From the NCBI RefSeq assembly GCF_014640295.1, contig NZ_BMGR01000003.1:370175-434174 (forward strand): DNA of 64,000 nucleotides, written 5' to 3'. The position numbers were made by a program, and so were the translations under genes. Shown here piece after piece: positions 1 to 9,043 of this stretch. This DNA comes from Paenibacillus abyssi. Lineage in GTDB: Bacteria; Bacillota; Bacilli; Paenibacillales; Paenibacillaceae. The notes under the pieces were generated by a model that saw only the letters and a program-made list of their open reading frames with translations, made no database searches and was not told the DNA's origin. Each line of letters begins with the position of its first letter. Within the stretch, counting starts at the first letter, position 1.

Positions 1-446
1 AAACCTATCGTTATATGCTGCCGAGCGCACTGGAGGAAATGTTCATCCATAATGCGCAGATGGTATACGCGTTAATCCATAAAGGCGATCATATCGAGCG
101 GCCTCGCCACGTCTATCATTGGCTTATGTTTCAACGGCTGGATGACCGAAAGGAAATGAAGCTTTCAGCGGAGCGGCTTGGTTATCGGATTGAAGAGGCC
201 GACAGCTCTGAAGAACAACCCGGATATCCCTATTCCCTTGTTGTAAGCCGATGGGAAGATGTACGCTTGGAGACGGTAAATGAAAGGGTCAGAGAATTGC
301 ATCCGCTTGTGCAGCAGTACAGGGGGAAATATGACGGTTGGGGTTCAATGATGAAGCTGTCGCTTTACCAAAGAACGAAGCTAAACCTTAAAAAATGGAT
401 AACTTCCATTCCATCCGCTTGTGGCGGGCGGAACGCATCCAAGTAA
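1..446 (+). CDS. RraB-like (regulator of RNase E activity B family) protein, 5' end possibly cut
   Basis: The reading frame is open to the left window edge; the first ATG inside it is at base 15, so the true start may lie outside. The visible 143 residues contain the pattern of RraB and related DUF695-type C-terminal domains: a KGDHIERPRHVYHWLMFQ block, then a YPYSLVVSR strand and a GKYDGWGSM motif near residue 107 that matches the family GEYDGWET signature. In enterobacteria RraB binds RNase E; Bacilli have no close RNase E relative in the same role, so the partner here is unknown. Family assignment is fairly safe, function is not. A terminator follows about 120 bases downstream. Confidence 0.6.
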   Translation, partial: TYRYMLPSALEEMFIHNAQMVYALIHKGDHIERPRHVYHWLMFQRLDDRKEMKLSAERLGYRIEEADSSEEQPGYPYSLVVSRWEDVRLETVNERVRELHPLVQQYRGKYDGWGSMMKLSLYQRTKLNLKKWITSIPSACGGRNASK

Positions 447-563
447 GCATGGATAACGGCTGTCACGAATTTTGTTACACAAATGAAATGTTTCTGTTAT
501 CGTCCTTTCACATTGGTGGGCTATTATAATAAGCAAGACCCCCTTTTTTAATATAAAGCATTG

Positions 564-594
564 GGACCCACTAACGCAGTGGGTCCATTTTTTT
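564..594 (+). terminator. Intrinsic terminator
   Basis: Nine-pair perfect stem (GGACCCACT with AGTGGGTCC), loop AACGC, followed by a run of seven T. The orientation fits the upstream plus-strand gene; the stem lies just beyond the stop of the convergent minus-strand hisJ and may serve both. Confidence 0.85.
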
Positions 595-596
595 GG

Positions 597-1415
597 TTAG
601 GATATTGGAATCGGTACGACGATCTGTTCTTTTCTGCGGTAGAAAACCCACTGCTTAAATCCAATCTCCCTTAACCGGGACTGTACAAGCTCCCAGTCAT
701 CACCGACCCTCTCAGGCCTGTGGGCATCGGATCCGAAGGTAACATTGACGCCAAAATGAAGCGCACGCTCCAAGATCTCATCAGACGGATACCAGCCGCC
801 GACATCCTTTGTTTTACCGGAAGTATTGATCTCAATTGCAATATCATATTGGGCGATGGTCCTCATGGTCTCGTCAATGGCTTCAGCAGCTATAATGTCG
901 GAGAATGCGGGATAATAGCCTTTCATCGCATCGATGTGTCCAAGCACTTGAAACATACCGCTTCGCGCCGATTGGCGGATAAGATCGTAATAATGCTCTT
1001 TTTCCGCAATCTTATTCGCTTCAGACAATCCCTTCCAGCGGTTCCGGTTAAAGATGCTGACTCCGCGTGTTTGATGTACGGAGCCGATCAGATAGTCAAA
1101 GGGGTAAGCACTGTACGCTTGCTTATATACTTCCAGGTGTTCGGGAAAAAAATCGGATTCCATGCCAAGCAGCACCTCAATGGTATCGGCATATTTTTCT
1201 TTTAGCCGCAGCACTTCATTTACATAATTCACCAAGTCGCTTTTTGCCATTGCAATGCCTGGCTGAGGTTGATCCTTTGGATTTGCAAAATAGGGTGAAT
1301 GGTCAGAAATGCCAATCACTTGCATATCCGCAGCAATAGCTGCGCGTACGTAATCTTCTATTGTGCCGATGGCGTGACCGCAACGCTCATGATGGGTGTG
1401 CAGATCGAATTTCAT
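597..1415 (-). CDS. hisJ: Histidinol-phosphatase, PHP family
   Basis: Removes phosphate from L-histidinol phosphate, the step before the last in histidine synthesis, in the cytosol. The 272-residue protein has the PHP-domain metal motifs in order: DLHTH at the N-terminus, GISDHSPY near residue 36, GMESDFF near 84, GSVHQTR near 110, LGHIDA near 159 and FGSDAH near 228. Length and motif order fit the HisJ/HisK family of Firmicutes rather than the HAD-type HisB phosphatase. AAGGAGG precedes the ATG with a slightly long gap of 12. It stands alone, away from other his genes. A different phosphoester substrate cannot be excluded from sequence alone. Confidence 0.85.
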   Translation of the reverse strand: MKFDLHTHHERCGHAIGTIEDYVRAAIAADMQVIGISDHSPYFANPKDQPQPGIAMAKSDLVNYVNEVLRLKEKYADTIEVLLGMESDFFPEHLEVYKQAYSAYPFDYLIGSVHQTRGVSIFNRNRWKGLSEANKIAEKEHYYDLIRQSARSGMFQVLGHIDAMKGYYPAFSDIIAAEAIDETMRTIAQYDIAIEINTSGKTKDVGGWYPSDEILERALHFGVNVTFGSDAHRPERVGDDWELVQSRLREIGFKQWVFYRRKEQIVVPIPIS

Positions 1416-1478
1416 AATGCTGTAATGCCTCCTTAACGAATAACATGATGCACCTGCACCATTCGATTAGTTTGCACT

Positions 1479-2381
1479 TTACTCGCTGCCAATAAACTGA
1501 TCTTCAGGCATTCCTTTTAAATCGCTCAAAAATTGGTGCATCGCGGAGTTCAGATAACGTCCGGATTTATAAACGACGCCAACGGGATGGCTTAATTCAA
1601 GTTCATTCACTTTGATCATCCGGAGTGTACCCAGTCTAAGCTCATTGGCGATCGAAAGCTTGGATACGATTGAAGCGCCCAGATTCAGCTCTACCATCCG
1701 CTTGACTTCCTCGCTGCTGGATAATTCCATCACGATATTCGGCTGAATATCATATTTACGAAACATCTTGTCAATGAAGCGGCGGCCGAGCGTATCGGGT
1801 GAGAGCATTATAAATGGAATATCCTTTAACTTGTCCACGGTTGTATGCTTGAACCTGCTCAGGGGGTGATCCGGAGAGACAACCAGCTCATAAGTATCAT
1901 AGTATAAGATCGAAGTTTCAACGTTTGGACTGCGTTCGGATAAGTAGGTGATGCCAATATCTACGGTACCGTTCTCAACGCTGGTTACCACTTGGGAAGA
2001 GGGCATGGAATGAATCGTCGTTTTGATTAACGGGAATTGGTCTTGAAAATAAGACAATACTCTCGGTAAAATTTGAATCGCAATGGAAGTTGTTGTGCCG
2101 AGCACAATATGTCCCTGGGGAGTTTGGTTTAAGTCGGAAAGCTTTTGTTTGAGTTCTTCGACAATGCTGAGTATGCGTTCGGCATGCTCAAGAAATACTT
2201 GTCCCCGGTCAGTTAACGTAACGGGCTGGTTGCGGTCGATCAGCACGGTTTTGAATTCGTCTTCAAGACTTTTGATCTGAGCCGATACGGCAGGCTGGGT
2301 TAAATTCAACAGCTCTCCAGCTTTGCGAAAGCTCATTGTCTTGGATATGGTAAGCAGTGTTTCGAGCTGACTAATGTTCAT
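1479..2381 (-). CDS. LysR-family transcriptional regulator
   Basis: A 300-residue LysR-type regulator. The winged helix-turn-helix is at residues 1-60 (FRKAGELLNLTQPAVSAQIK), followed by the linker helix and a periplasmic-binding-protein-like effector domain from about residue 90. The ATG at 2381 is preferred over an upstream frame-consistent ATG because GGGAGG lies 6-8 bases before it and because the HTH starts at once (MNISQLETLL). The effector is unknown; the C-terminal domain resembles the CysB/CysL branch only generally. It lies between hisJ and corA with no obvious operon partner. Confidence 0.85.
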   Translation of the reverse strand: MNISQLETLLTISKTMSFRKAGELLNLTQPAVSAQIKSLEDEFKTVLIDRNQPVTLTDRGQVFLEHAERILSIVEELKQKLSDLNQTPQGHIVLGTTTSIAIQILPRVLSYFQDQFPLIKTTIHSMPSSQVVTSVENGTVDIGITYLSERSPNVETSILYYDTYELVVSPDHPLSRFKHTTVDKLKDIPFIMLSPDTLGRRFIDKMFRKYDIQPNIVMELSSSEEVKRMVELNLGASIVSKLSIANELRLGTLRMIKVNELELSHPVGVVYKSGRYLNSAMHQFLSDLKGMPEDQFIGSE

Positions 2382-2476
2382 TGAATCCCTCCCTGTATTG
2401 AGGATGAAGTAAAGCTCCGCACAAAACTGCGACATTACTATTATAGGGGAATATAACGTTTGCAGCAAAGAGGAAT

Positions 2477-2536
2477 AAAAAAACAGCCCAAAGTGCAGCG
2501 GCGGGACAAAAAATCCGAAGCGCAGCGATTGGGCTG
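2477..2536 (-). terminator. Terminator after corA
   Basis: On the minus strand CAGCCCA pairs with TGGGCTG across a long, GC-rich, partly folded loop and is followed by seven T. It lies directly after the corA stop codon. Confidence 0.7.
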
Positions 2537-2549
2537 ATTTTAGAGGCGG

Positions 2550-3485
2550 TTACAACCAATCCTTCTTGCGGAAAATATAGAACATGCCGAACCCGACGAG
2601 CAGCATAAAGCCGAGCAGAACGTAGGATGCGCCATGAACGTGCAGCCCGGGGATGTAATCAAAGTTCATTCCGTAGATGCCCGTAATAAAGGTCAGGGGC
2701 ATGAAGATCGTCGTGAGCGCCGTGAACACGCGCATGATTTCATTGGCACGCCCGGCAAGGCTTGATTGATAAGCTTCACGCAGGTTTCCCATCAGATCGC
2801 GATACGTTTCGAACGTTTCAGCAATCTTGACGGCATTTTCATAAATATCACTGAAATATTTTTGCAGTTGATGATCAATGAGCTTTAATTCTTTCTTATT
2901 CAGTGTGGCGATAACTTCCTTCTGCGGCCCGAGCACCTTCTTAAGCCATAAAATTTCGCTGCGCAAACCGATGATTTCAGTCAGATGGGACTTCTTTGTA
3001 TGCATCAAAATATCTTCTTCAAGCTTCTCGATGCGCGCTTCAATCCGGTCGCCAACGAGAAAATAGTTGTCCACGACAAGATCCACTAAGTGATACAGGA
3101 AGCGGTCGGGGTGATTGACCTCCTGCTCCCAAAGCACGGGCTTCAAGGAGCGCAGTTCATTGATCTTTTGCTGGGTGACTGTAATGATGTAATGCCGTCC
3201 AAGAAAAATATTCAGTGCGCGCAGAAATATTTCTTCATCATCAAAACGAATGCTGTTTATTACAATAAAATAATGGCTTTCATATACCTCGATTTTAGGA
3301 CGCTGTTCTTCTTCGTTCAAGCAGTCTTCAACAGCCAGATCATGCATTCCGAATAAGGGCTGAAGGACAATTAGATCCTCCAGGTCGGCGTCGATCCAAT
3401 AGAAGCCCTCTGGCGGTGGCGCCAGCGTATCTTCAATATGATCAACTGGAGTAAAAAGACCGTTTTTTACGAGACGGATTTTCAT
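2550..3485 (-). CDS. corA: CorA-family magnesium/cobalt transporter
   Basis: A 311-residue membrane protein for Mg2+ (possibly Co2+/Ni2+) uptake, expected to act as a pentamer. The large cytoplasmic N-terminal domain is followed by two membrane helices at the C-terminus, and the signature YGMNF motif sits at the end of the first helix; the tail FRKKDWL is typical of the family. The ATG at 3485 is chosen because GAGAGGAGTGA lies just before it; an in-frame ATG eight codons earlier would place that Shine-Dalgarno inside the gene. Single gene with its own terminator. Confidence 0.93.
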   Translation of the reverse strand: MKIRLVKNGLFTPVDHIEDTLAPPPEGFYWIDADLEDLIVLQPLFGMHDLAVEDCLNEEEQRPKIEVYESHYFIVINSIRFDDEEIFLRALNIFLGRHYIITVTQQKINELRSLKPVLWEQEVNHPDRFLYHLVDLVVDNYFLVGDRIEARIEKLEEDILMHTKKSHLTEIIGLRSEILWLKKVLGPQKEVIATLNKKELKLIDHQLQKYFSDIYENAVKIAETFETYRDLMGNLREAYQSSLAGRANEIMRVFTALTTIFMPLTFITGIYGMNFDYIPGLHVHGASYVLLGFMLLVGFGMFYIFRKKDWL

Positions 3486-3742
3486 TCGCGTCACTCCTCT
3501 CCGTTCCATTTCTCTTCTCGAGAAACCGGTACGAAAAAAACGTGTGGCGCGCGCCTGGCAATCACAAAGCCGCTCTATACGGAATAAGGGCAGCAGCGTT
3601 CATGGCTGACGCGAGTCTAACATGTTGTAGTACCGGGTTTCTATGTTCCTTGTTCATGCTGCTTCCGGGTTTTGGTCGGTCGCCATCCATGCGCTCTAAA
3701 CACCCCTTTATCTTCGTTTGGATAACACGGCAATCCTTGTCT

Positions 3743-3772
3743 AGTATACTCCCACAAAGTGTATACATACAA
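3743..3772 (-). promoter_or_regulatory. Candidate sigma-A promoter for corA
   Basis: On the minus strand TTGTAT and TATACT are separated by 18 bases, about 260 bases before the corA start. The -35 to -10 stretch is also part of an imperfect inverted repeat built on GTATAC. The remaining sequence from about 3510 to 3740 shows no convincing gene. Confidence 0.4.
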
Positions 3773-3867
3773 GCAAAAAAACGCGGTTTTTGAGCTGTAT
3801 TATCGTATGCATGAAAGGGTCTTCGTGCGCTTTAAACGGCAATAACGCAAAAACACACTCTGGGTTC

Positions 3868-3896
3868 TTGACGTGTTTAAAAGAATAAGATAAAGT
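3868..3896 (+). promoter_or_regulatory. Sigma-A promoter of metA-metI
   Basis: TTGACG and TAAAGT separated by 17 bases, about 45 bases before the S-box aptamer. Position and sequence fit a sigma-A promoter for the riboswitch-controlled transcript. Confidence 0.7.
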
Positions 3897-3940
3897 AAGT
3901 AATATCAATGATTAACGAAAAACGAACTGAATATCAACTT

Positions 3941-4099
3941 TCTTATCAAGAGCAGGCGGAGGGACTAGCCCGATGAAGCCCGGCAACCGGCGTAAAGCAC
4001 GGTGCTAATTCTTGCGGAAACGAATGGTTTCTGGGAGATGAGAGAGGCGGATGATTTATAACCATACGACCCCCTCTCGCCCGAGAGAGGGTCTTTTTT
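3941..4099 (+). promoter_or_regulatory. SAM-I (S-box) riboswitch with terminator
   Basis: The conserved S-box core is present: CTTATCAAGAG, GGCGGAGGGACTAGCCC, ATGAAGCCCGGCAACC, GGTGCTAATTC and TGAGAGAGGCGG. It is followed by a strong hairpin at 4068-4093 (one mismatch) and six T. Known S-box elements terminate transcription when S-adenosylmethionine is bound, so the downstream methionine genes should be off when methionine is plentiful. Confidence 0.96.
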
Positions 4100-4132
4100 C
4101 ATGCCCTACAAACAGACAAAGGAGTGATCCCT

Positions 4133-5050
4133 ATGCCCATCAAAATTCCAGATGGTTTACCGGCCAAAGAAGTATTAAGCAATGAGAACATTTTCGTGAT
4201 GGACGAAAGCGTTGCATACCAGCAGGATATACGGCCGCTGCGTATCGCTATTCTGAATTTGATGCCGACGAAAGAAACAACAGAGACGCAGTTGCTCCGG
4301 CTGATCGGAAACACTCCGCTGCAGGTGGAGGTAGCCTTCCTGCATCCTAAGACGCATGTTTCCAAAAACACATCTGCAGAGCACTTGGAGACGTTTTACA
4401 AAACCTTTGATGAAATTGCCCATGAACGGTACGACGGGTTGATCATTACCGGAGCGCCGGTTGAGCAATTGCCTTTTGAAGAGGTGAACTATTGGGAAGA
4501 GCTGAAGGACATTATGGACTGGAGTGCCCGCAGGGTGACTTCAACCTTTCATATCTGTTGGGGCTCGCAGGCCGGATTGTTTCATCATTACGGAGTCCCG
4601 AAATACAATCTTCCGGAAAAGGTGTTCGGGGTTTTCCCCCATACAATTGAGAAACGCAATGTGAAGCTGCTGCGCGGTTTTGACGAGATGTTCTATGTTC
4701 CCCAATCCCGCCATACCGAGGTGCGGCGTGAAGATATTGAAAAGGTGCCGGAGCTGGAGATTTTGTCGGAATCCGAGGAAGCGGGCGTATACATTGTAGC
4801 TTCTAAAGACGGCAGGCAGATATTCGTAACCGGCCATTCGGAATATGACCCGTTCACGTTAAAATGGGAATACGACCGCGATCAAGCTAAAGGGCTGCGC
4901 ATCGCTGTTCCCAAAAACTACTATCCAGGCGACGATCCAAGCCGGCAGCCTTATTCCACATGGCGGGCGCACGCGAATCTGTTGTTCTCCAATTGGTTGA
5001 ACTATTACGTGTACCAGGAAACACCGTTCGAGCTTGGAGCGGGCATCTAA
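4133..5050 (+). CDS. metA: Homoserine O-acetyltransferase (MetA/MetAA family)
   Basis: Activates homoserine by O-acylation, the first committed step of methionine synthesis. The 305-residue protein begins [11 protein letters not shown], as in the family, with AAAGGAG eight bases before this ATG; a GTG three codons upstream is less likely. Catalytic residues are visible: Cys142 in FHICWGSQ, His235 and Glu237 in GHSEYD. Residue 111 is Glu (GAPVEQLPF), the state that in Bacillus cereus MetA goes with acetyl-CoA rather than succinyl-CoA, where Gly is found. It is followed 35 bases later by metI, and both sit behind the S-box. Confidence 0.95.
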   Translation: MPIKIPDGLPAKEVLSNENIFVMDESVAYQQDIRPLRIAILNLMPTKETTETQLLRLIGNTPLQVEVAFLHPKTHVSKNTSAEHLETFYKTFDEIAHERYDGLIITGAPVEQLPFEEVNYWEELKDIMDWSARRVTSTFHICWGSQAGLFHHYGVPKYNLPEKVFGVFPHTIEKRNVKLLRGFDEMFYVPQSRHTEVRREDIEKVPELEILSESEEAGVYIVASKDGRQIFVTGHSEYDPFTLKWEYDRDQAKGLRIAVPKNYYPGDDPSRQPYSTWRAHANLLFSNWLNYYVYQETPFELGAGI

Positions 5051-5085
5051 CGATACAGAGTAGAAGATAAAGGAGCCGTTTATTC

Positions 5086-6246
5086 ATGAAAATTGAAAGC
5101 CGTTTAGCACAAATTGGTTCACAGAGCGAACCGGGTACCGGGGCGGTCAGCTTTCCGGTCTACCAGTCAACCGCCTTCCGCCATCCTAGGCTCGGAGAAA
5201 GTACAGGTTTTGATTATGCACGTACGAAGAGTCCGACACGCAAGGTGCTGGAGGATGCTGCCGCCGAGCTCGAGTCAGGCGATGCTGGTTTCGCGTGCAG
5301 CTCGGGAATGGCGGCGCTGCAGACGATATTTGCACTGTTCAGCCAGGGAGATCATCTGATCGTTTCTTTGGATTTGTATGGCGGAACCTATCGGCTGCTG
5401 GAGAGGATTATGTCCCGGTTCGGCGTGACTGCCACTTATGTGGATACGAATGATATCGATGCAATGTCGGCCAGCCTTAAACCGAGCACGAAAGCAATCT
5501 TGATCGAGACGCCGACCAATCCGCTCATGATGATTACCGACTTGGAGCGCGTATGTTCGTGGGCGAAGGCAAAAGGGCTGATCACGATTGTGGACAATAC
5601 CCTGCTTACACCGTTCTTTCAGCGCCCGCTGGAGCTCGGGGCGGATATCATCATTCATAGCGCGACCAAATATCTGGGCGGTCACAATGACGTGCTTGCA
5701 GGCTTGATCGTAACCAAAGGAAAAGAATTGTCCGAAGAGATGGCTGTTCTGCACAATTCGATTGGTGCAGTGCTGGGGCCGCAGGATTCGTGGCTGCTGA
5801 TGCGCGGGATGAAAACGCTGGCGCTTCGTATGGAACGTCATCAATACAATGCAACGCGGATTTCGGAATACCTGCTGGCGCATCCGGCCGTTGAAGAAGT
5901 GTATTATCCGGCGCTGCCTCACCATCCGGGACATGAGATTCAGAACAAGCAATCCTCCGGCAACACCGGCATTTTCTCCTTCCGCCTGAAGGATGCCCGC
6001 TATGTAGAACCGATTCTCCGTCATATCAAGCTGATCGCTTTCGCGGAAAGTCTGGGCGGCGTCGAGTCTTTAATGACATATCCGGCGGTTCAGACGCATG
6101 CGGATATTCCTGAAGAAATCAGGCGCCAGGTCGGCGTGGACGACCGTCTGCTTCGATTCTCTGTAGGCATCGAACATGCGGATGACTTGATTGCCGATCT
6201 TGAGCAGGCACTCGAAGCGGCGAAGCGCGAAGTAGAGGGAAGGTAG
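5086..6246 (+). CDS. metI: O-acetylhomoserine-dependent cystathionine gamma-synthase / thiolyase, PLP enzyme
   Basis: A 386-residue Cys/Met metabolism PLP enzyme that uses the acylhomoserine made by MetA with cysteine (cystathionine) or possibly sulfide. The PLP lysine is Lys195 in HSATKYLGGHNDVLAG. The N-terminus (LAQIGSQSEPGTGAV) and the phrases GESTGFDYARTK, FAESLGGVESL and RFSVGIEHADDL match Bacillus subtilis MetI closely. It follows metA in one S-box transcript. Whether direct sulfhydrylation also occurs cannot be read from the sequence. Confidence 0.92.
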   Translation: MKIESRLAQIGSQSEPGTGAVSFPVYQSTAFRHPRLGESTGFDYARTKSPTRKVLEDAAAELESGDAGFACSSGMAALQTIFALFSQGDHLIVSLDLYGGTYRLLERIMSRFGVTATYVDTNDIDAMSASLKPSTKAILIETPTNPLMMITDLERVCSWAKAKGLITIVDNTLLTPFFQRPLELGADIIIHSATKYLGGHNDVLAGLIVTKGKELSEEMAVLHNSIGAVLGPQDSWLLMRGMKTLALRMERHQYNATRISEYLLAHPAVEEVYYPALPHHPGHEIQNKQSSGNTGIFSFRLKDARYVEPILRHIKLIAFAESLGGVESLMTYPAVQTHADIPEEIRRQVGVDDRLLRFSVGIEHADDLIADLEQALEAAKREVEGR

Positions 6247-6286
6247 CACAGCGTCTGAGCCCGCTTCGTATATAAAACAGCATGTA

Positions 6287-6324
6287 ACGGCGATTTCCAG
6301 CAGGTGACGGGAAGTCGCCGTTTA
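6287..6324 (+). terminator. Terminator after metI
   Basis: Eleven-pair stem with one G-T pair (CGGCGATTTCC with GGAAGTCGCCG), short T run. Closes the met operon. Confidence 0.6.
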
Positions 6325-6379
6325 TGTTACACTATACAAAAGTAAGAGTATGGCGTGTGGGAAAAAGGAGATCAAAGCG

Positions 6380-7516
6380 ATGTTAACCATTGATGGAATA
6401 TTAAATAAAGCATTGCAGGGCGAGAGGATCGGACTGGAAGAATGCATTGCCTTGTTCGAGTCGGATGAAATCGAGAAAATGGGGCATGTGGCGAACCAGA
6501 TTATGCTGCGCAAGCATCCTGAACCGATTACGACCTTTGTCGTCGGCCGCAATATCAATTACACCAATGTCTGTGACGTATACTGTCGCTTCTGCGCATT
6601 CTATCGGCCGCCGGGTTCGGAGGAAGGGTATGTGCTGCCCGATGATACCATATTTTCTAAAATCCAAGAAACGATCGACGTTGGCGGAACGGAAATTCTG
6701 ATGCAGGGCGGGACGAATCCTAACCTGAAATTTTCTTACTACACCAATCTGCTCAGGGAAATCAAGAAACGATTCCCAGGCATCACGATGCATTCCTTCT
6801 CTCCGGCGGAAATTCATAAAATGAAAGACGTATCGGATGGGCTGTCGCTCGAAGAGGTGGTTCGGCAGCTTCATGAGGCTGGCCTGGATTCTCTGCCGGG
6901 CGGCGGCGCGGAAATTCTGGACGACCGCACAAGACGGAAGATCAGTAAGCTTAAGGGGTCTTGGACGGATTGGATGGACGTGATGAAGACAGCGCATCGC
7001 CAAGGCATGAACACGACGGCTACGATGGTTATCGGTTTCGGTGAATCGATGGAGGAGCGCGCGCTCCATTTGACGCGCATTCGTGACACGCAGGATGAGT
7101 GCCTCAATAACGGTTATCCGTCCCCCGGATTTTTGGCTTTCATTCCGTGGACATTCCAGCCGGATAATACGAATATGAAACGGGAGAAGGCATCTCCTGA
7201 AGAATATTTGAAAACACTGGCGATCAGCCGCATTATGCTGGATAACATCGATAACTTCCAATCTTCATGGGTAACGATGGGACCGGAGATCGGCAAGTTG
7301 TCGTTGACATATGGCTGTAACGATTTTGGCAGCACGATGATTGAGGAAAATGTCGTATCCGCAGCCGGCACCACGCATAAAGTCAACATTGAGTCGATCT
7401 TGAAGCTGATCCGTGAAGCGGGCAAAATTCCCGCCCAACGCAACACCCGTTATGAGCTGCTGAAGGTATACAATGAGACGGACACAGTGGCAAAAGATTT
7501 TATGATGCAAAATTAA
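6380..7516 (+). CDS. mqnC: Cyclic dehypoxanthinyl futalosine synthase, radical SAM enzyme
   Basis: Acts in the futalosine route of menaquinone synthesis, turning dehypoxanthine futalosine into its cyclic form. The 378-residue protein has the radical-SAM CX3CX2C cluster motif at Cys65, Cys69 and Cys72 (CDVYCRFCAF), then GGTEILMQGGTNP, SFSPAEI and DSLPGGGAEIL, typical of MqnC and related MqnE/CofH enzymes. The ATG at 6380 is chosen because AAAAAGGAG precedes it by nine bases; an ATG ten codons upstream lacks a site. It is a single gene here with its own terminator; other mqn genes are not in the window. Confidence 0.92.
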   Translation: MLTIDGILNKALQGERIGLEECIALFESDEIEKMGHVANQIMLRKHPEPITTFVVGRNINYTNVCDVYCRFCAFYRPPGSEEGYVLPDDTIFSKIQETIDVGGTEILMQGGTNPNLKFSYYTNLLREIKKRFPGITMHSFSPAEIHKMKDVSDGLSLEEVVRQLHEAGLDSLPGGGAEILDDRTRRKISKLKGSWTDWMDVMKTAHRQGMNTTATMVIGFGESMEERALHLTRIRDTQDECLNNGYPSPGFLAFIPWTFQPDNTNMKREKASPEEYLKTLAISRIMLDNIDNFQSSWVTMGPEIGKLSLTYGCNDFGSTMIEENVVSAAGTTHKVNIESILKLIREAGKIPAQRNTRYELLKVYNETDTVAKDFMMQN

Positions 7517-7520
7517 TCAT

Positions 7521-7566
7521 AAGGCTGACATTCTCTCGTTAAACGAGTGGATGTAAGCCTTTTTTG
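7521..7566 (+). terminator. Terminator after mqnC
   Basis: Long stem with an AAGGCT/AGCCTT base and an inner CTCG/CGAG pair, closed by six T. It lies five bases after the mqnC stop. Confidence 0.85.
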
Positions 7567-7682
7567 TTTTCCGTTCCATGATAAGCCGGACGTTCCAATC
7601 CATCGTTCCCAGATACCACATCCTTCATCGTATATCTGCAAATGTCTGGCCATATACTGATATAGAGGAAGGGAGTGTGCGT

Positions 7683-8621
7683 ATGGAATTGTTCAAAGTG
7701 ACGTTGATTTCCGCTGATGAGCAAAAAATATGGAGGCTGTCGCGTTATTTGAGCGATGCTTTCGCAGAATTACATACTTCGGGCTGTGCAGATGATTTGC
7801 AATGGAATATAGACGTTTCGAGCGGTGAGATTTGCTGCCTTATGGCATCGTCTGCGCAATGTACGGCGGAAGATCGGGCAGCTATTATGCGCCGGGCGGC
7901 ACAGGGGTTGTCCGAATACGTTCTTGTGGAGCTGGAGCCAGAGCTGCTTCGCGCAATTATCCGTAAAGACTCTGGCTATGAAGAGCAGGAAGATCTGGAC
8001 AAAATCGAACGCTATTGCATCCAAATGTTAAACGTCAGCATGGATTCTTGTTCCATCGAGTTGGACCAGCAGGATGACCGGACCCACAGAAAAGAGCAGA
8101 TTGCGGAAGAAATAATCCCATATTTGTTGGAAAATATAAGAATCAATTTAAACGGGTTTATAACGTTTAGGCTCGCGAATTATCGGGAATCGCTGCGCGA
8201 GATCGTGGAGTATGCGGTGGATGAGTATGTCATGGAGAAACAGTACCAGGATTTTATATCGCTCCTGCGATACTTTGTCGGGCTCCAGGATACAAAAACG
8301 CCGATCGTGCATTTGCTGCAGCGGGAGGACGGGCAATTTCAGTTATGCAATCACCAGTTTCTTCCGCTGGAATACCGTCAGTCCGACCGGATTGTCGCAG
8401 AAATGCTTGAGTCAGAAATGAATATCGAAGATCGGGTAGTCAGTTCTCTGATCGCGGCCTCACCCAAGCAAATTGTCATTCACACGTGTAAACCGGAACA
8501 GCAGGTCATTCGAACGATTGAATCGATATTTTACGGCCGCGTAACCGTCTGTGAAGACAGCCTCTCTTACAATCCGATTATGCTGGAACAGATTCAGCCC
8601 AAAGATCATCGTTATACTTGA
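7683..8621 (+). CDS. ytxC: YtxC-like putative sporulation protein
   Basis: A 312-residue protein of the YtxC family, known from Bacillus, where it is also linked to thrS. It shows the family features IRINLNGFITFRLANYRESLREIVEYAVDEYV in the middle (residues about 155-185) and a C-terminal half of alternating strand and helix ending in a receiver-like fold. There is no signal peptide or membrane segment. GAGGAAGGGAG precedes the ATG at 7683; a longer frame upstream has no such site. The function is not known and the sporulation label rests on family annotation. It lies just ahead of the thrS T-box. Confidence 0.75.
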   Translation: MELFKVTLISADEQKIWRLSRYLSDAFAELHTSGCADDLQWNIDVSSGEICCLMASSAQCTAEDRAAIMRRAAQGLSEYVLVELEPELLRAIIRKDSGYEEQEDLDKIERYCIQMLNVSMDSCSIELDQQDDRTHRKEQIAEEIIPYLLENIRINLNGFITFRLANYRESLREIVEYAVDEYVMEKQYQDFISLLRYFVGLQDTKTPIVHLLQREDGQFQLCNHQFLPLEYRQSDRIVAEMLESEMNIEDRVVSSLIAASPKQIVIHTCKPEQQVIRTIESIFYGRVTVCEDSLSYNPIMLEQIQPKDHRYT

Positions 8622-8649
8622 CCGGAATAGAACAGGCGGGTATAATGTG

Positions 8650-8956
8650 TTCAACGATACGCCGATAAGGTGTGACGCGCCAGTGATGAAACAGCGAAGA
8701 TAAAGACAACGCTCTGCCAAGCTGTACGGTTCAGAGAGAGGAAACCAGGCTGTAATTTCCTCCCGATACACAGCAGAGATACCCCTTTGGAGCTGAACGG
8801 TTGAAGCAAGGCCTTTAAGGCTGCGTGCGTAAGCCGTAACGATTTATCCCCGTTAACGGATACTCAAGGGTAATGTGTTTAGCATATTACCGAATGAGGG
8901 TGGAACCACGAGTATGTCAAGCACTCGTCCCTTTCCGGGATGATGTGCTTTTTTTG
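8650..8956 (+). promoter_or_regulatory. T-box leader of thrS
   Basis: The stretch between ytxC and thrS contains the T-box core AGGGTGGAACCACG at 8897-8910, followed by the terminator hairpin AGCAC...GTGCT at 8920-8949 and seven T. About 240 bases of structured stem I to III sequence precede it. T-box RNAs read the charging state of a tRNA; by position this one should sense tRNA-Thr. I could not assign the specifier codon with certainty, though ACC triplets occur in the leader. Confidence 0.93.
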
Positions 8957-9043
8957 TTGCATTCCTCACCTGTAACGAGCAGCCCTGCTGTATCTGATCT
9001 GAGCGCCCGCCTCTGAAGCGAATTGAATGAGGAGGATTTGGAA

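Noticed and set aside
3542..3793. 83-codon frame in the corA-metA gap
   Set aside because: No ribosome site, overlaps the likely corA promoter, Cys/Ser-rich product without similarity.
5275..6024. 249-codon minus-strand frame opposite metI
   Set aside because: No ribosome binding site, no motif, and it lies wholly inside a clearly functional gene.
6401..7261. 286-codon minus-strand frame opposite mqnC
   Set aside because: Shadow of the real gene; composition unlike a protein and no start signal.
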